A stretch of DNA of 64,000 bases from JANPBY01 sp963805505 (GTDB taxonomy: Bacteria > Actinomycetota > Actinomycetes > DATJPE01). This document shows, piece by piece, positions 6,812-13,412 of the stretch (position 1 is its first letter; each line of letters opens with the position of its first letter). The notes beneath the pieces were generated by a model. That model was not told the origin of the DNA and made no database searches. It worked only from the letters and a program-made list of their open reading frames with translations. The DNA lies in assembly GCA_963805505.1 (NCBI GenBank), contig CAWDUP010000006.1:1-64000 (forward strand). The letters run 5' to 3'. Made by a program: the position numbers and the translations under genes.

Positions 6812-7315
6812 GTGTTCCTCGTCATCTCCGGTCTTCCTGGAACGGGAAAGTCCGCCGTAGCGCGTGCCGTCGCTGAGCGCCTGAATGCTGTCCATCTGTC
6901 CATCGACCCGGTCGAGGACGCGATGCTGGGTGCAGGTGTGGAGAAGGGCTGGACGACAGGGGTGGCCGCCTACGAAGCAGTCCGCGTGATGGCCGAGGGC
7001 AACCTGAGCCTGGGCATGTCCGTGGTGGTCGATGCGGTGAACGACAGCGAGGCGGCACGGGATACGTGGAGACATGCCGCCAGCACGACGAGAACCACGG
7101 TCTCGTTTGTGCTCTTGACCGTGACCGACCCGGCGGAGCATCAGAGGCGATTGGAGGGTCGCGAGCGAGGCTTGGGCAACGTCGGGGAACCGACATGGGA
7201 TCAGGTTCGTGTTCGGGCGGAGGCATACGAGGCGTGGGCCGGTCCGTGCGCCGTGATCGACGCGAGTCGTCCGCTCAGCGAGGTAATCGCCGAGGTGCTC
7301 GCCGCAGCTGAATGA
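6812..7315 (+). CDS. P-loop kinase (AAA_33 / shikimate-kinase-like)
   Basis: A 167-aa cytosolic NTP-binding protein starting at GTG 6812, seven nt after the -10 CAGTAT (leaderless). The N-terminal strand leads into the Walker A motif G-L-P-G-T-G-K-S (residues 7-14). A Walker-B-like V-V-V-D-A-V-N follows near residue 72, and an R-x-x-G-R-E-R-G lid region near residue 115. The family phosphorylates small molecules; members include chloramphenicol phosphotransferase-like and gluconate-kinase-like enzymes. The substrate cannot be read from the sequence. Confidence 0.85.
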   Translation: MFLVISGLPGTGKSAVARAVAERLNAVHLSIDPVEDAMLGAGVEKGWTTGVAAYEAVRVMAEGNLSLGMSVVVDAVNDSEAARDTWRHAASTTRTTVSFVLLTVTDPAEHQRRLEGRERGLGNVGEPTWDQVRVRAEAYEAWAGPCAVIDASRPLSEVIAEVLAAAE

Positions 7316-7324
7316 CCGCGCCGA

Positions 7325-7341
7325 TGGCCGTTCGCGCTCGC
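7325..7341 (+). repeat. Array element 14 (variant, GTG replaced by TGG)
   Basis: TGGCCGTTCGCGCTCGC, 9 nt after the preceding stop; the right 13 nt match the consensus exactly. The interval to its right holds a minus-strand gene. Confidence 0.75.
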
Positions 7342-7383
7342 TTCAATTGCGCGTCCCGGAATCGAGGTGCGGCTCCTGGATGG

Positions 7384-7578
7384 CTAAATGCTCCCGCCGC
7401 CGGGGAAGTCGTCCGGGCGGTGGATCGGGTTCGTCAGTGGCTGACCGCCGTGCTTCGCGATGTTGCGGTTGGCCTGCGGGTCAGTGTCGCGGAGTCCCGA
7501 GTTGCCATGCCGCCGAGTCCAGGACAACCACGCGATAACCGCCACCACCGGAAGGAGCAAGAACGCCACGAGTTCCAT
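7384..7578 (-). CDS. Small single-pass membrane protein, unknown function
   Basis: A 64-aa protein read on the minus strand from ATG 7578; CATACT lies 6 nt upstream on that strand (leaderless pattern). The first 20 residues are hydrophobic and probably a membrane anchor. The rest is polar, with several Asn, Arg and Pro. It is the only gene between elements 14 and 15, and both elements stay in plus orientation although the gene is reversed. Function unknown. Confidence 0.65.
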   Translation of the reverse strand: MELVAFLLLPVVAVIAWLSWTRRHGNSGLRDTDPQANRNIAKHGGQPLTNPIHRPDDFPGGGSI

Positions 7579-7609
7579 GCCCTGAGTATGCGCGATACCC
7601 GTCCACGAA

Positions 7610-7626
7610 GTGCCGATATCGCTCGG
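7610..7626 (+). repeat. Array element 15 (GTGCCG box)
   Basis: GTGCCGATATCGCTCGG, plus orientation, lying between two minus-strand genes. CTATGT sits 20 nt downstream, the same spacing as functional -10 boxes elsewhere, although no plus-strand gene follows. Confidence 0.8.
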
Positions 7627-7653
7627 CGCGGCGCCCTATGTCGCGTCTGACAC

Positions 7654-8280
7654 CTACCCGTTCCGCGCCTCCGAGGCCCGCTCCGGCCCGGACGCGGTGA
7701 CGCGCATAGGTTTACGGGCGCGCAGTTCTTCGATGTCCAGGGTCTGCGCTTCTGCCAGGACTTCCGTCGTGGCATCCTCGCCCAACTCCGAAACGCGCTT
7801 GGCCAGTTGAGTGCTGAGCAGGCGGAGGTTGTTCACTCCCTCAGGAGTGCCGCTCACGTGGCTCATGGCGATGTAACCGACGCCCACGACGCCGAAGTTG
7901 CCGTCGTCGTCATTGCCCAGGAGTGCGCCGACCTTGATCTCCTCGAAGGGGTTGACCGAGTGCGCGATGTGCTTGTCACGCATCTCGCGGAAGTAGTTGT
8001 GCACCTTTAGGGCGTCACCTTCGACAGCCTCCACATCGGCCTCCGACAGACCAAGGCGCTTGCCGGTGGCAAAGCACCTTGAGTAGGCGACGACGGCGGA
8101 CGACCACAGCGCTCGGACTAGCACCGGGTCCGAGTCCGCGTCGTCGGCGACGAGCGGCTCCAGCCGGTCACAGGACCCGATGACGAAACGCAGGTCCTGC
8201 AGCACGCTCGCCAGGTCCGCGAGCCGAGCAGCGTGTGGCCCGTCCAAGGGCACCGCGGGGAGGGCGTGATCATCGGCCAT
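7654..8280 (-). CDS. HEPN-like hypothetical protein
   Basis: A 208-aa cytosolic protein; ATG 8280 is preferred because CACACT lies 5 nt upstream on the minus strand, while the frame extends further. The protein is largely helical. Near residue 104 it has the segment M-R-D-K-H-I-A-H-S, which fits the R-x4-6-H pattern of HEPN nuclease or nucleotide-binding domains. The surrounding pattern R-D-K-H-I-A-H-S-x-N-P-F-E is one I recognise from uncharacterised bacterial proteins. HEPN function is an inference; no partner antitoxin is evident. Confidence 0.6.
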   Translation of the reverse strand: MADDHALPAVPLDGPHAARLADLASVLQDLRFVIGSCDRLEPLVADDADSDPVLVRALWSSAVVAYSRCFATGKRLGLSEADVEAVEGDALKVHNYFREMRDKHIAHSVNPFEEIKVGALLGNDDDGNFGVVGVGYIAMSHVSGTPEGVNNLRLLSTQLAKRVSELGEDATTEVLAEAQTLDIEELRARKPMRVTASGPERASEARNG

Positions 8281-8370
8281 GCCGCAGTGTGGCACCTGGC
8301 CGGAGTGCGGTCGTGGCCCCGTCACGAGGGTCGCGGCATCACCACCACAAGGTAGGGCTCGCGCCCCGAA

Positions 8371-8387
8371 GTGCCGTAATGCGGTCG
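8371..8387 (+). repeat. Array element 16 (GTGCCG box)
   Basis: GTGCCGTAATGCGGTCG, plus orientation between two minus-strand genes. CCCGA (8365-8369) and TCGGG (8385-8389) can pair across a 15-nt loop. Confidence 0.6.
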
Positions 8388-8451
8388 GGTCTCCGCGGAG
8401 AGTGAGGAACATCCCAGGCGCGCAACGCGTCTGCGGAACGCGGGCGATGCG

Positions 8452-8910
8452 CTATCTCGTGCCGCTGATCATCAGGCTTCCGATGCCTAGGTAGAGCCCT
8501 GAGACGAGCAGCCCGAAACCCCAGATCCCGGTGATTGCTCGGAAGATCCCGGGTCCTCGGTAGCGAGTCCACCGAAGGGCGACAAGTACCGCGCCGAAGG
8601 CTGCTGCTGCCCATGGGGCAAGGGTCAAGATGAAGGCGGCCGCAGGAACGAATCCCACGATCGCGAACATCCCCGCAACGAGGAGCGTCGCTTCGGATAT
8701 CGCCTTGGCGCTCCTCGACGCTGGCTCCTGCGCGTCAACACTCACCCCAATACCTCTCTCTCCGGGGCGGACTACGGCCGACTCAGATGCGCGGAAGGAT
8801 AGTCCTCCGAGCTCCTGGATCGAGTGAGTTTCCGACAGGTACGCAGCCACGGGAGGGGTGCCCGGGAGCCCGCCTCGTGATCCTTGGAGCTCCGGAAGAT
8901 AACTCGTCAT
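8452..8910 (-). CDS. Small membrane protein, unknown function
   Basis: A 152-aa protein from ATG 8910 with a polar N-terminal part (about 70 residues) followed by hydrophobic segments near residues 72-90, 93-108 and 126-147. An internal GTG (about 8745) would give a shorter protein made mostly of the membrane part, and I cannot decide between them. No family was recognised. It shares an interval with the SRPBCC gene, without a visible repeat between them. Confidence 0.6.
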   Translation of the reverse strand: MTSYLPELQGSRGGLPGTPPVAAYLSETHSIQELGGLSFRASESAVVRPGERGIGVSVDAQEPASRSAKAISEATLLVAGMFAIVGFVPAAAFILTLAPWAAAAFGAVLVALRWTRYRGPGIFRAITGIWGFGLLVSGLYLGIGSLMISGTR

Positions 8911-8993
8911 CCCTGGAGCTCACTGTGCGGCAATCGCACGAGCCGTAAGTACCTCTAGTAGCGCTCCGTCGACGGAGCGCCCGATGGCCGGCG

Positions 8994-9467
8994 CTACCGT
9001 CCGTCGGAATCGGACTCGACCGCGGCGGCGAGGCGTTCCAGGGTTTGCTCCATGCCCTGCCTGTTGTGAGTCGGTCGGTCGCTGACCCCGGTAACGAAAG
9101 TGGCGATTGGCACGAACCATCTCGGTCGTAAGTCGCGCCAGGACTCAGTAACCCGGCACCCGGTCGGCACCGATTCGAAGGTGTAACTCCATTGGGAGAT
9201 CTTGACGGGTCCCACGGAGACTTGAAAGGAGATCCGTCGGCCGGGCTCTGCAGTGGTGACCGTCACCAGGCTTTTCCAGGACTTGCTTCCATTTCGGTTC
9301 TGTCCCCGAAATCTTGCCCCCGGAACGGCGACCGCAGCATCGTCGAGCCACGCTCCCCCATCGTTCTCCGGTGACCACTCACCCATGCGCTGAAGATTGC
9401 TGACCATGGCGTACAAGTGCTCGGGCGACGCGACGATCTCCCGGGTAGCCGTCACGGGCTCGCTCAT
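8994..9467 (-). CDS. SRPBCC-family protein
   Basis: A 157-aa protein of the polyketide-cyclase/START-like fold. ATG 9467 is preferred because TACGCT lies 6 nt upstream (leaderless). Family hallmarks are the N-terminal strand with I-V-A-S-P-E-H-L-Y-A-M-V, then N-L-x-R-M-G-E-W-S-P-E-N, and a central strand ending W-S-Y-T-F-E-S-V-P-T-G-C. These proteins bind hydrophobic ligands in a cavity; the ligand is unknown. A repeat element lies 88 nt to the right of its start. Confidence 0.85.
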   Translation of the reverse strand: MSEPVTATREIVASPEHLYAMVSNLQRMGEWSPENDGGAWLDDAAVAVPGARFRGQNRNGSKSWKSLVTVTTAEPGRRISFQVSVGPVKISQWSYTFESVPTGCRVTESWRDLRPRWFVPIATFVTGVSDRPTHNRQGMEQTLERLAAAVESDSDGR

Positions 9468-9554
9468 GGCTGGAGCGTAGCGACGGCAAAGGTGCGAGGC
9501 GAGGGTTTCGACGGCGCATCCCTGACACCGGCGTGGACGTCGGAGCAACCAGAA

Positions 9555-9571
9555 GTGCCGATAGACCTCGC
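9555..9571 (+). repeat. Array element 17 (GTGCCG box)
   Basis: GTGCCGATAGACCTCGC, followed 3 nt later by the ATG of the Fic/Doc remnant. It resembles element 3. Confidence 0.7.
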
Positions 9572-9574
9572 CTC

Positions 9575-9703
9575 ATGCCGAGTCTGCGAACCTTGCCGAC
9601 GCCATCAGCGGGAGGTCGCCCCAAAGCGGCGCTGCTGCACTCGCTGGCGCCTCACCACGGGCTAGTGGACGGCCACAAGCGCGTGGCCTGGCCGCAGTTC
9701 TAG
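9575..9703 (+). pseudogene. Remnant of a Fic/Doc (death-on-curing) toxin gene
   Basis: A 42-codon open frame from ATG 9575 to TAG 9701-9703. Its second half reads A-A-L-L-H-S-L-A-P-H-H-G-L-V-D-G-H-K-R-V, closely matching the Doc core in which H-x-[FL]-x-D-G-N-K-R follows A-A-x-L-L-H-S. The Asn of D-G-N-K-R is replaced by His, and everything before and after the core is missing, so it cannot be a functional AMP- or phosphotransferase. The match is from memory of the family motif. Confidence 0.55.
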
Positions 9704-9743
9704 CGCCCTGGCGTGTACACCTTGCCGTCGCCGTCGCAGGCGG

Positions 9744-9998
9744 TCAGCGGCTCGGCCTGGCCGACAGGCCCCCCATGCACTCGGCATTGGTCTCTGCAAT
9801 CGCAAGGACCGGACGGATCTCAAGAGCAGCTACATCCACCGCGGAAGGACTAACGGTCGGCGAGGCGTCGCCAGACCCCAGGGGATCAGAACCAGCAGAG
9901 GAGCAGCCGGAAACCATCAGCACAGCCCAGGCGGCAATCGCTGCTAGTCGCGCGCGACGCGCCACCGGATCGTTTGCCTTGTAGGGACTGCCGTTCAT
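9744..9998 (-). CDS. Small lipoprotein, unknown function
   Basis: An 84-aa protein from ATG 9998 on the minus strand, with GCATTT 5 nt upstream as a possible leaderless -10. The N-terminus is polar and basic for about 16 residues, then a hydrophobic stretch ends in V-S-G-C, a lipobox. The mature part is Ser/Pro-rich and only about 50 residues long. A longer frame begins at 10100 but would bury the signal peptide. Function unknown. Confidence 0.6.
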   Translation of the reverse strand: MNGSPYKANDPVARRARLAAIAAWAVLMVSGCSSAGSDPLGSGDASPTVSPSAVDVAALEIRPVLAIAETNAECMGGLSARPSR

Positions 9999-10115
9999 GA
10001 GGCAAATGCTCCCTTGCCGCAAGCAGGTTCGTCGCAGAAACGGCGGAACAGCGTGGGTCACGCGACCTCCCGCTGGGGAGCGTGGCTCAAGGGTGCCCAC
10101 GGTTCCAGGATGCCC

Positions 10116-10319
10116 TCAGAAATGGGTCCCCTCTGTGTCGCGAGGTGGCTTCAATGAGGGATCTGGGCGCCGTCTCCAGACCCGTGAGTACCGATAGCGT
10201 GCGTCGTTGGGATCGGGGTGCTTGGCGCGGGCATTGCCGTTCCACCATGCGAGTCCGGCGATCACGACCAACACAACCGCACCGGCGATCCACTCTGCCA
10301 AATTAGGGGCTCCGCCCAT
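10116..10319 (-). CDS. Small single-pass membrane protein, unknown function
   Basis: A 67-aa protein from ATG 10319 (GGAG about 8 nt upstream). One hydrophobic segment (about residues 9-26) is followed by a charged tail rich in Arg, Asp and Pro (segment Y-R-Y-S-R-V-W-R-R-R). It has the same size and topology as the product of 7384-7578 but no obvious sequence similarity to it. Function unknown. Confidence 0.6.
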   Translation of the reverse strand: MGGAPNLAEWIAGAVVLVVIAGLAWWNGNARAKHPDPNDARYRYSRVWRRRPDPSLKPPRDTEGTHF

Positions 10320-10430
10320 GGTGTCCACTCCGCGTCCGTGAAGTTCCTCCGAGCCTACGCACACAGCCCGACCGCGCCTCCGAGAACACCGGATTTGGCG
10401 CACAGGGACGCGTCACCTATGCGGACGTCA

Positions 10431-10447
10431 GTGCCGTGATCGGTGCA
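10431..10447 (+). repeat. Possible degenerate array element (GTGCCG)
   Basis: GTGCCGTGATCGGTGCA, plus orientation between two minus-strand genes. Only the left hexamer is well conserved, so this could be chance. Confidence 0.3.
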
Positions 10448-10528
10448 CGTCGGCCATCATTCTGCCCGCGCGACATCATCAGGTCACACCGCCTTAGAGC
10501 GGGTGGAGCCATCGGCGCGCCCCGCGCT

Positions 10529-11071
10529 CTAGTCTCCTGTAGCTCCGTCGATGCGCTGGCGTAGCAGGTCTGCATGCCCGTTGTGCCGTGCGTACTCCTC
10601 AATCATGTGGATCAGGATCCAGCGCAACGTCACCGGTCGATCGGGGTAGGCGCCCGCGGCCACAGCGTCAAGGGACTTCACCGTGTCGACGGCATTCCGC
10701 GCTGAGGCACAGGCGTCTAGGTATCCCTGCATGTCTGTGGTCGGATCGGCCGCCTCGACGTCGTCGAAGTCGGCGTCAGGATTGGCCTTGGACCAGAACT
10801 GGGGTGGCGTGTCGCCACCGAGAAGGACGCGACCAAACCAGTGGCGCTCCACCTCGGCCATGTGTCGCACCAGTCCGAGCAGGGACATCGTGGACGGGGG
10901 CACCGACCGCTCTCGCAGTTGGTCATCGGACAATCCTGCGCACTTCCATCGAAGCGTTGCTCGGTGGTAGTCGAGCCATGACGCAAGCATCGTCCGCTCA
11001 TCGGCTGCGAACGGCGGCTCAAGGCGCGCTGCGAGCACAACCTCGGCGCTGGGCCGTGGGACCTGATCCAC
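10529..11071 (-). CDS. DinB / DUF664-family protein
   Basis: A 180-aa protein of the four-helix DinB superfamily. GTG 11071 is chosen because CAGTAT lies 8 nt upstream on the minus strand. Family features include the helix W-L-D-Y-H-R-A-T-L-x-W-K, the segment L-G-L-V-R-H-M-A-E-V-E-R-H-W with its metal-binding His, and the C-terminal I-H-M-I-E-E-Y-A-R-H-N-G-H-A-D-L, which supplies the other two His. Relatives include mycothiol- or bacillithiol-dependent transferases; the actual thiol and substrate are unknown. Confidence 0.85.
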   Translation of the reverse strand: MDQVPRPSAEVVLAARLEPPFAADERTMLASWLDYHRATLRWKCAGLSDDQLRERSVPPSTMSLLGLVRHMAEVERHWFGRVLLGGDTPPQFWSKANPDADFDDVEAADPTTDMQGYLDACASARNAVDTVKSLDAVAAGAYPDRPVTLRWILIHMIEEYARHNGHADLLRQRIDGATGD

Positions 11072-11127
11072 AGGCGCACATACTGCCGGAACCACGAGTC
11101 AGACGGCACATCTGCGCGGCAGGCCGC

Positions 11128-11811
11128 CTAACGATCAGGGAGAGCCAGAACCAGCGGTGTGGCCGGTTCGGTGTTGTCGATCACCACGGAGGCGACGCTC
11201 ATTGGGTCTGCCTCGGCCCGGTAGATCACCTGTCCGGGGATGTACCGCTGGCCGTAGCGAAGGACAATCTCGGCCTGACTGCCAAACAAGTCGAGGTCTC
11301 GCCCGCGGGCCCGAGCAAGGGTCACCTCGGGATCGACATGGAGGTAGATGCTCAGATCCCACAGGTCGCGCAGCTCGGGACGCAGCAAGAACACTCCGTC
11401 GAACAGGAGGACCGCTTCATCCTCGACGTGAACCCGTTCAGGAGGAGCTGCTGCCTCGCTGCGGAAGTCGAAGGCGCGAAGGATGACCTCCTGCTCACCG
11501 GATCGGAATGGGTGAAGGAGCAGACTGCGCAGGCCCTCGTGGTCGTACGAGTCGCGGTAGTACCCCTCGGGCGAGAGAGGCCCACGCCTCAGGCGATCCT
11601 CACGAGGACGGTGGAACCCGTCGATCGATGCCCGCACGACCTGCCCCGGCAAACGTTGCGCCAACGCGTCGGCCATCGTCGTCTTGCCGGCCGCGTCCGG
11701 GCCGTCTAGGGCGACGAGCACGCGAGGACCGGGCTGCCCGGCCACCTGCGCCACCAGCAGCGCCAGGAGATCGTCAAGGCTCACCTGCGACGCTGCACGC
11801 GAATCCTCCAC
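11128..11811 (-). CDS. Uridine kinase-like P-loop kinase
   Basis: A 227-aa cytosolic protein starting at GTG 11811, with CACTAT 7 nt upstream (leaderless). Walker A is G-P-D-A-A-G-K-T-T at about residues 37-45. S-I-D-G-F-H-R-P at about residue 62 corresponds to the substrate-binding D-x-F-H of uridine kinases, and V-L-L-F-D-G-V-F-L-L is the Walker-B strand. The family phosphorylates nucleosides or related small molecules (phosphoribulokinase/uridine kinase superfamily). The exact substrate is not determined. Confidence 0.85.
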   Translation of the reverse strand: MEDSRAASQVSLDDLLALLVAQVAGQPGPRVLVALDGPDAAGKTTMADALAQRLPGQVVRASIDGFHRPREDRLRRGPLSPEGYYRDSYDHEGLRSLLLHPFRSGEQEVILRAFDFRSEAAAPPERVHVEDEAVLLFDGVFLLRPELRDLWDLSIYLHVDPEVTLARARGRDLDLFGSQAEIVLRYGQRYIPGQVIYRAEADPMSVASVVIDNTEPATPLVLALPDR

Positions 11812-11821
11812 CCGAGCGATA

Positions 11822-11838
11822 GTGCCGGTTGGCTCGTC
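11822..11838 (+). repeat. Array element 18 (GTGCCG box, weaker)
   Basis: GTGCCGGTTGGCTCGTC, plus orientation, overlapping the region just upstream of the minus-strand kinase start. It begins an interval containing only the small membrane gene at 11977. Confidence 0.5.
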
Positions 11839-11976
11839 GGAAAGCGATGCAGAACTGCATTAGCGCTCGCGCGCTCATGGAGGACGAGGGTGCGGTGACG
11901 ATGTGTCGCGGACGTCGCTTCTCGACGAGGCGTGCGCCTCCTGGCCAGGCCCCGCCCGAGCACCTATCTTGCGGGC

Positions 11977-12180
11977 ATGACGAACCAGACCTCTCCGCGC
12001 GCTGTCGCCTGGGCGCTCGTGGTCGCCGAGGTCATCGGGATCCTGATCGGCGTCGGCCTCCTCGCCGTGGGATGGACGCTGATGGGAGAGACCTTCATCG
12101 TGCTCGGCGTGCTCGGGCTGATCTACAGCCTGGTGCAGGTGTGGCGCACCAAGAAGACCGGAGTTCCGCCCACGGTGTGA
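11977..12180 (+). CDS. Small membrane protein, unknown function
   Basis: A 67-aa protein from ATG 11977, six nt after a TATCTT -10 (leaderless). Two adjacent hydrophobic segments (about residues 9-30 and 34-52) with a short turn, then a basic tail, suggest a two-helix membrane hairpin. No homologous family was recognised. Confidence 0.7.
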   Translation: MTNQTSPRAVAWALVVAEVIGILIGVGLLAVGWTLMGETFIVLGVLGLIYSLVQVWRTKKTGVPPTV

Positions 12181-12326
12181 CGTCAGGGCCTGAAAGCATG
12201 CCTGCCCCCGGGGAGGGTCACCGTCCGCCCAGTGCGCTCGACCGGCGCACCACATAGACGTGGGTCACTCGCTGTAAGGCCGCGCGGCGCCCAGATGTGC
12301 TGACATGAGGCGGCTCGCAAAGCAAA

Positions 12327-12343
12327 GTGCCGACAGGATGTGG
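12327..12343 (+). repeat. Array element 19 (GTGCCG only)
   Basis: GTGCCGACAGGATGTGG: only the left hexamer and the AAA-rich left flank are kept. Here the box overlaps the -10 (CAGGAT) of the next gene. Confidence 0.35.
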
Positions 12344-12346
12344 GCT

Positions 12347-12748
12347 ATGGCCGAACCTGCACACGAACATCCCAATGCCACCGCGTACCGACAAGCGGCA
12401 ATTGCGTTCCGAGCCGGGGACCTGACTGCAATCGAGGCGCTCATCGACTCCGATGTTGTGTGGCACATTCCCGGAACTCATCAGCTCGCTGGCGACGTGA
12501 TCGGCCGCCAAGCGGTCGCAGCCTTCCTGGCCCGTCTCAATGAACTCGGCTTCTGGCTCACAGAGCACGACGTCTTCGGAAATGACGTCCATGTCTGCGC
12601 GCTCAGCGAGATGGGCGCCAGCCGTGCCGGCGCGACGGTCAGTACGCGGGTTGTCAGCATCTTCCACTTTCGGGACGGGCGGCAGCTCGAAAGGTGGCTG
12701 TACCCGGAAGACATGACGGCCTGGGACTCAATCTTCCAACCGAGCTAG
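12347..12748 (+). CDS. SnoaL / NTF2-like protein
   Basis: A 133-aa protein starting at ATG 12347, seven nt after CAGGAT (leaderless). The N-terminal helix with A-x-A-F-R-A-G-D-L-T-A-I, the strand V-V-W-H-I-P-G and the segment V-I-G-R-Q-A-V-A-A-F fit the alpha+beta barrel of SnoaL-like/NTF2-like proteins, whose pocket binds small hydrophobic ligands. The final strand with F-H-F-R-D-G-R-Q-L-E-R-W is also typical. Ligand or reaction unknown. Confidence 0.85.
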   Translation: MAEPAHEHPNATAYRQAAIAFRAGDLTAIEALIDSDVVWHIPGTHQLAGDVIGRQAVAAFLARLNELGFWLTEHDVFGNDVHVCALSEMGASRAGATVSTRVVSIFHFRDGRQLERWLYPEDMTAWDSIFQPS

Positions 12749-12763
12749 CTCTGCACTCGCCAA

Positions 12764-12780
12764 GTGCCGGTCGCGTGCGC
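12764..12780 (+). repeat. Array element 20 (GTGCCG box)
   Basis: GTGCCGGTCGCGTGCGC, 15 nt after the preceding stop. The interval to the right holds only the minus-strand VOC gene. A further GTGCCG at 12795 is weaker. Confidence 0.65.
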
Positions 12781-12840
12781 GGGTCGATCCGCGCTCGTGC
12801 CGATGGCGGCATTTCGCGTTCGATGCGCTTGATCTAGCTC

Positions 12841-13236
12841 TTAAGCCCGCGAGCGTTCGGCAGCATTGCGCAGGATGCAGAACTCGTTGCCCTCTGGATC
12901 GGCGAGCACGACCCACCCGGTACCGGGACCATGGTTGCCGCGGAGATCTGCGACTTCGACCGCTCCGAGGGCGAGCAGTCGGGCCAACTCATCGTCTCGA
13001 CGGCCCTCGACCGGCTCGAGATCAAGGTGCAGCCGGTTTTTGACCGTCTTCCCCTCAGGAACCTCGATGAAGAGCAGCCGGTGAGATCCATCCCGGCTGA
13101 GGATCATGCATTCCTCGTGGCCAGGCTCGTTGGGGTCATCCTCGACGTCGACGTAGTCGAGCACCGTTTTCCACCACTCGGAAAGACGGAAAGCGTTGCC
13201 GCAATCCACTGAAGTATGCGAGATGCGTGCGGTCAT
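12841..13236 (-). CDS. VOC-family protein (glyoxalase/bleomycin-resistance fold)
   Basis: A 131-aa protein from ATG 13236, with CAGACT 6 nt upstream (leaderless). Two beta-alpha-beta-beta-beta modules are visible: an N-terminal H-T-S-V-D-C, a central N-R-L-H-L-D-L-E-P, and the C-terminal V-V-L-A-D-P-E-G-N-E-F-C-I-L signature of VOC proteins. The His of H-L-D-L and the Glu of N-E-F would be metal ligands. Enzymatic or drug-binding role cannot be told apart. It is reversed relative to the flanking repeats. Confidence 0.85.
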   Translation of the reverse strand: MTARISHTSVDCGNAFRLSEWWKTVLDYVDVEDDPNEPGHEECMILSRDGSHRLLFIEVPEGKTVKNRLHLDLEPVEGRRDDELARLLALGAVEVADLRGNHGPGTGWVVLADPEGNEFCILRNAAERSRA

Positions 13237-13363
13237 GACCACAGTCTGGCTGTTGCCTGGCGTCCGCGTCGAAGCAGACGAGGTCGGCTGCCGTGCTGTG
13301 TCCATCGACGGAGGCCGCGGCATCGCCAGACTGGGTCAGCTCAGCCCGCGCCGAACTGCCGCT

Positions 13364-13380
13364 GTGCCGACACCTATCGC
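13364..13380 (+). repeat. Array element 21 (GTGCCG box)
   Basis: GTGCCGACACCTATCGC; the TATCGC half is shifted 4 nt relative to other copies. CATTAT (13401-13406), the -10 of the aadA-like gene, begins 31 nt downstream. Last recognisable element of the array. Confidence 0.6.
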
Positions 13381-13412
13381 TTCCTGATGAGCCGGTCCGG
13401 CATTATGCGCGG

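Noticed and set aside
10588..11709. 373-codon plus-strand frame
   Set aside because: Lies opposite the DinB and uridine-kinase-like genes, which have family motifs and promoters on the minus strand.
12795..12811. GTGCCGATGGCGGCATT near element 20
   Set aside because: The right half does not match and it is within 30 nt of a better element; kept out of the count.
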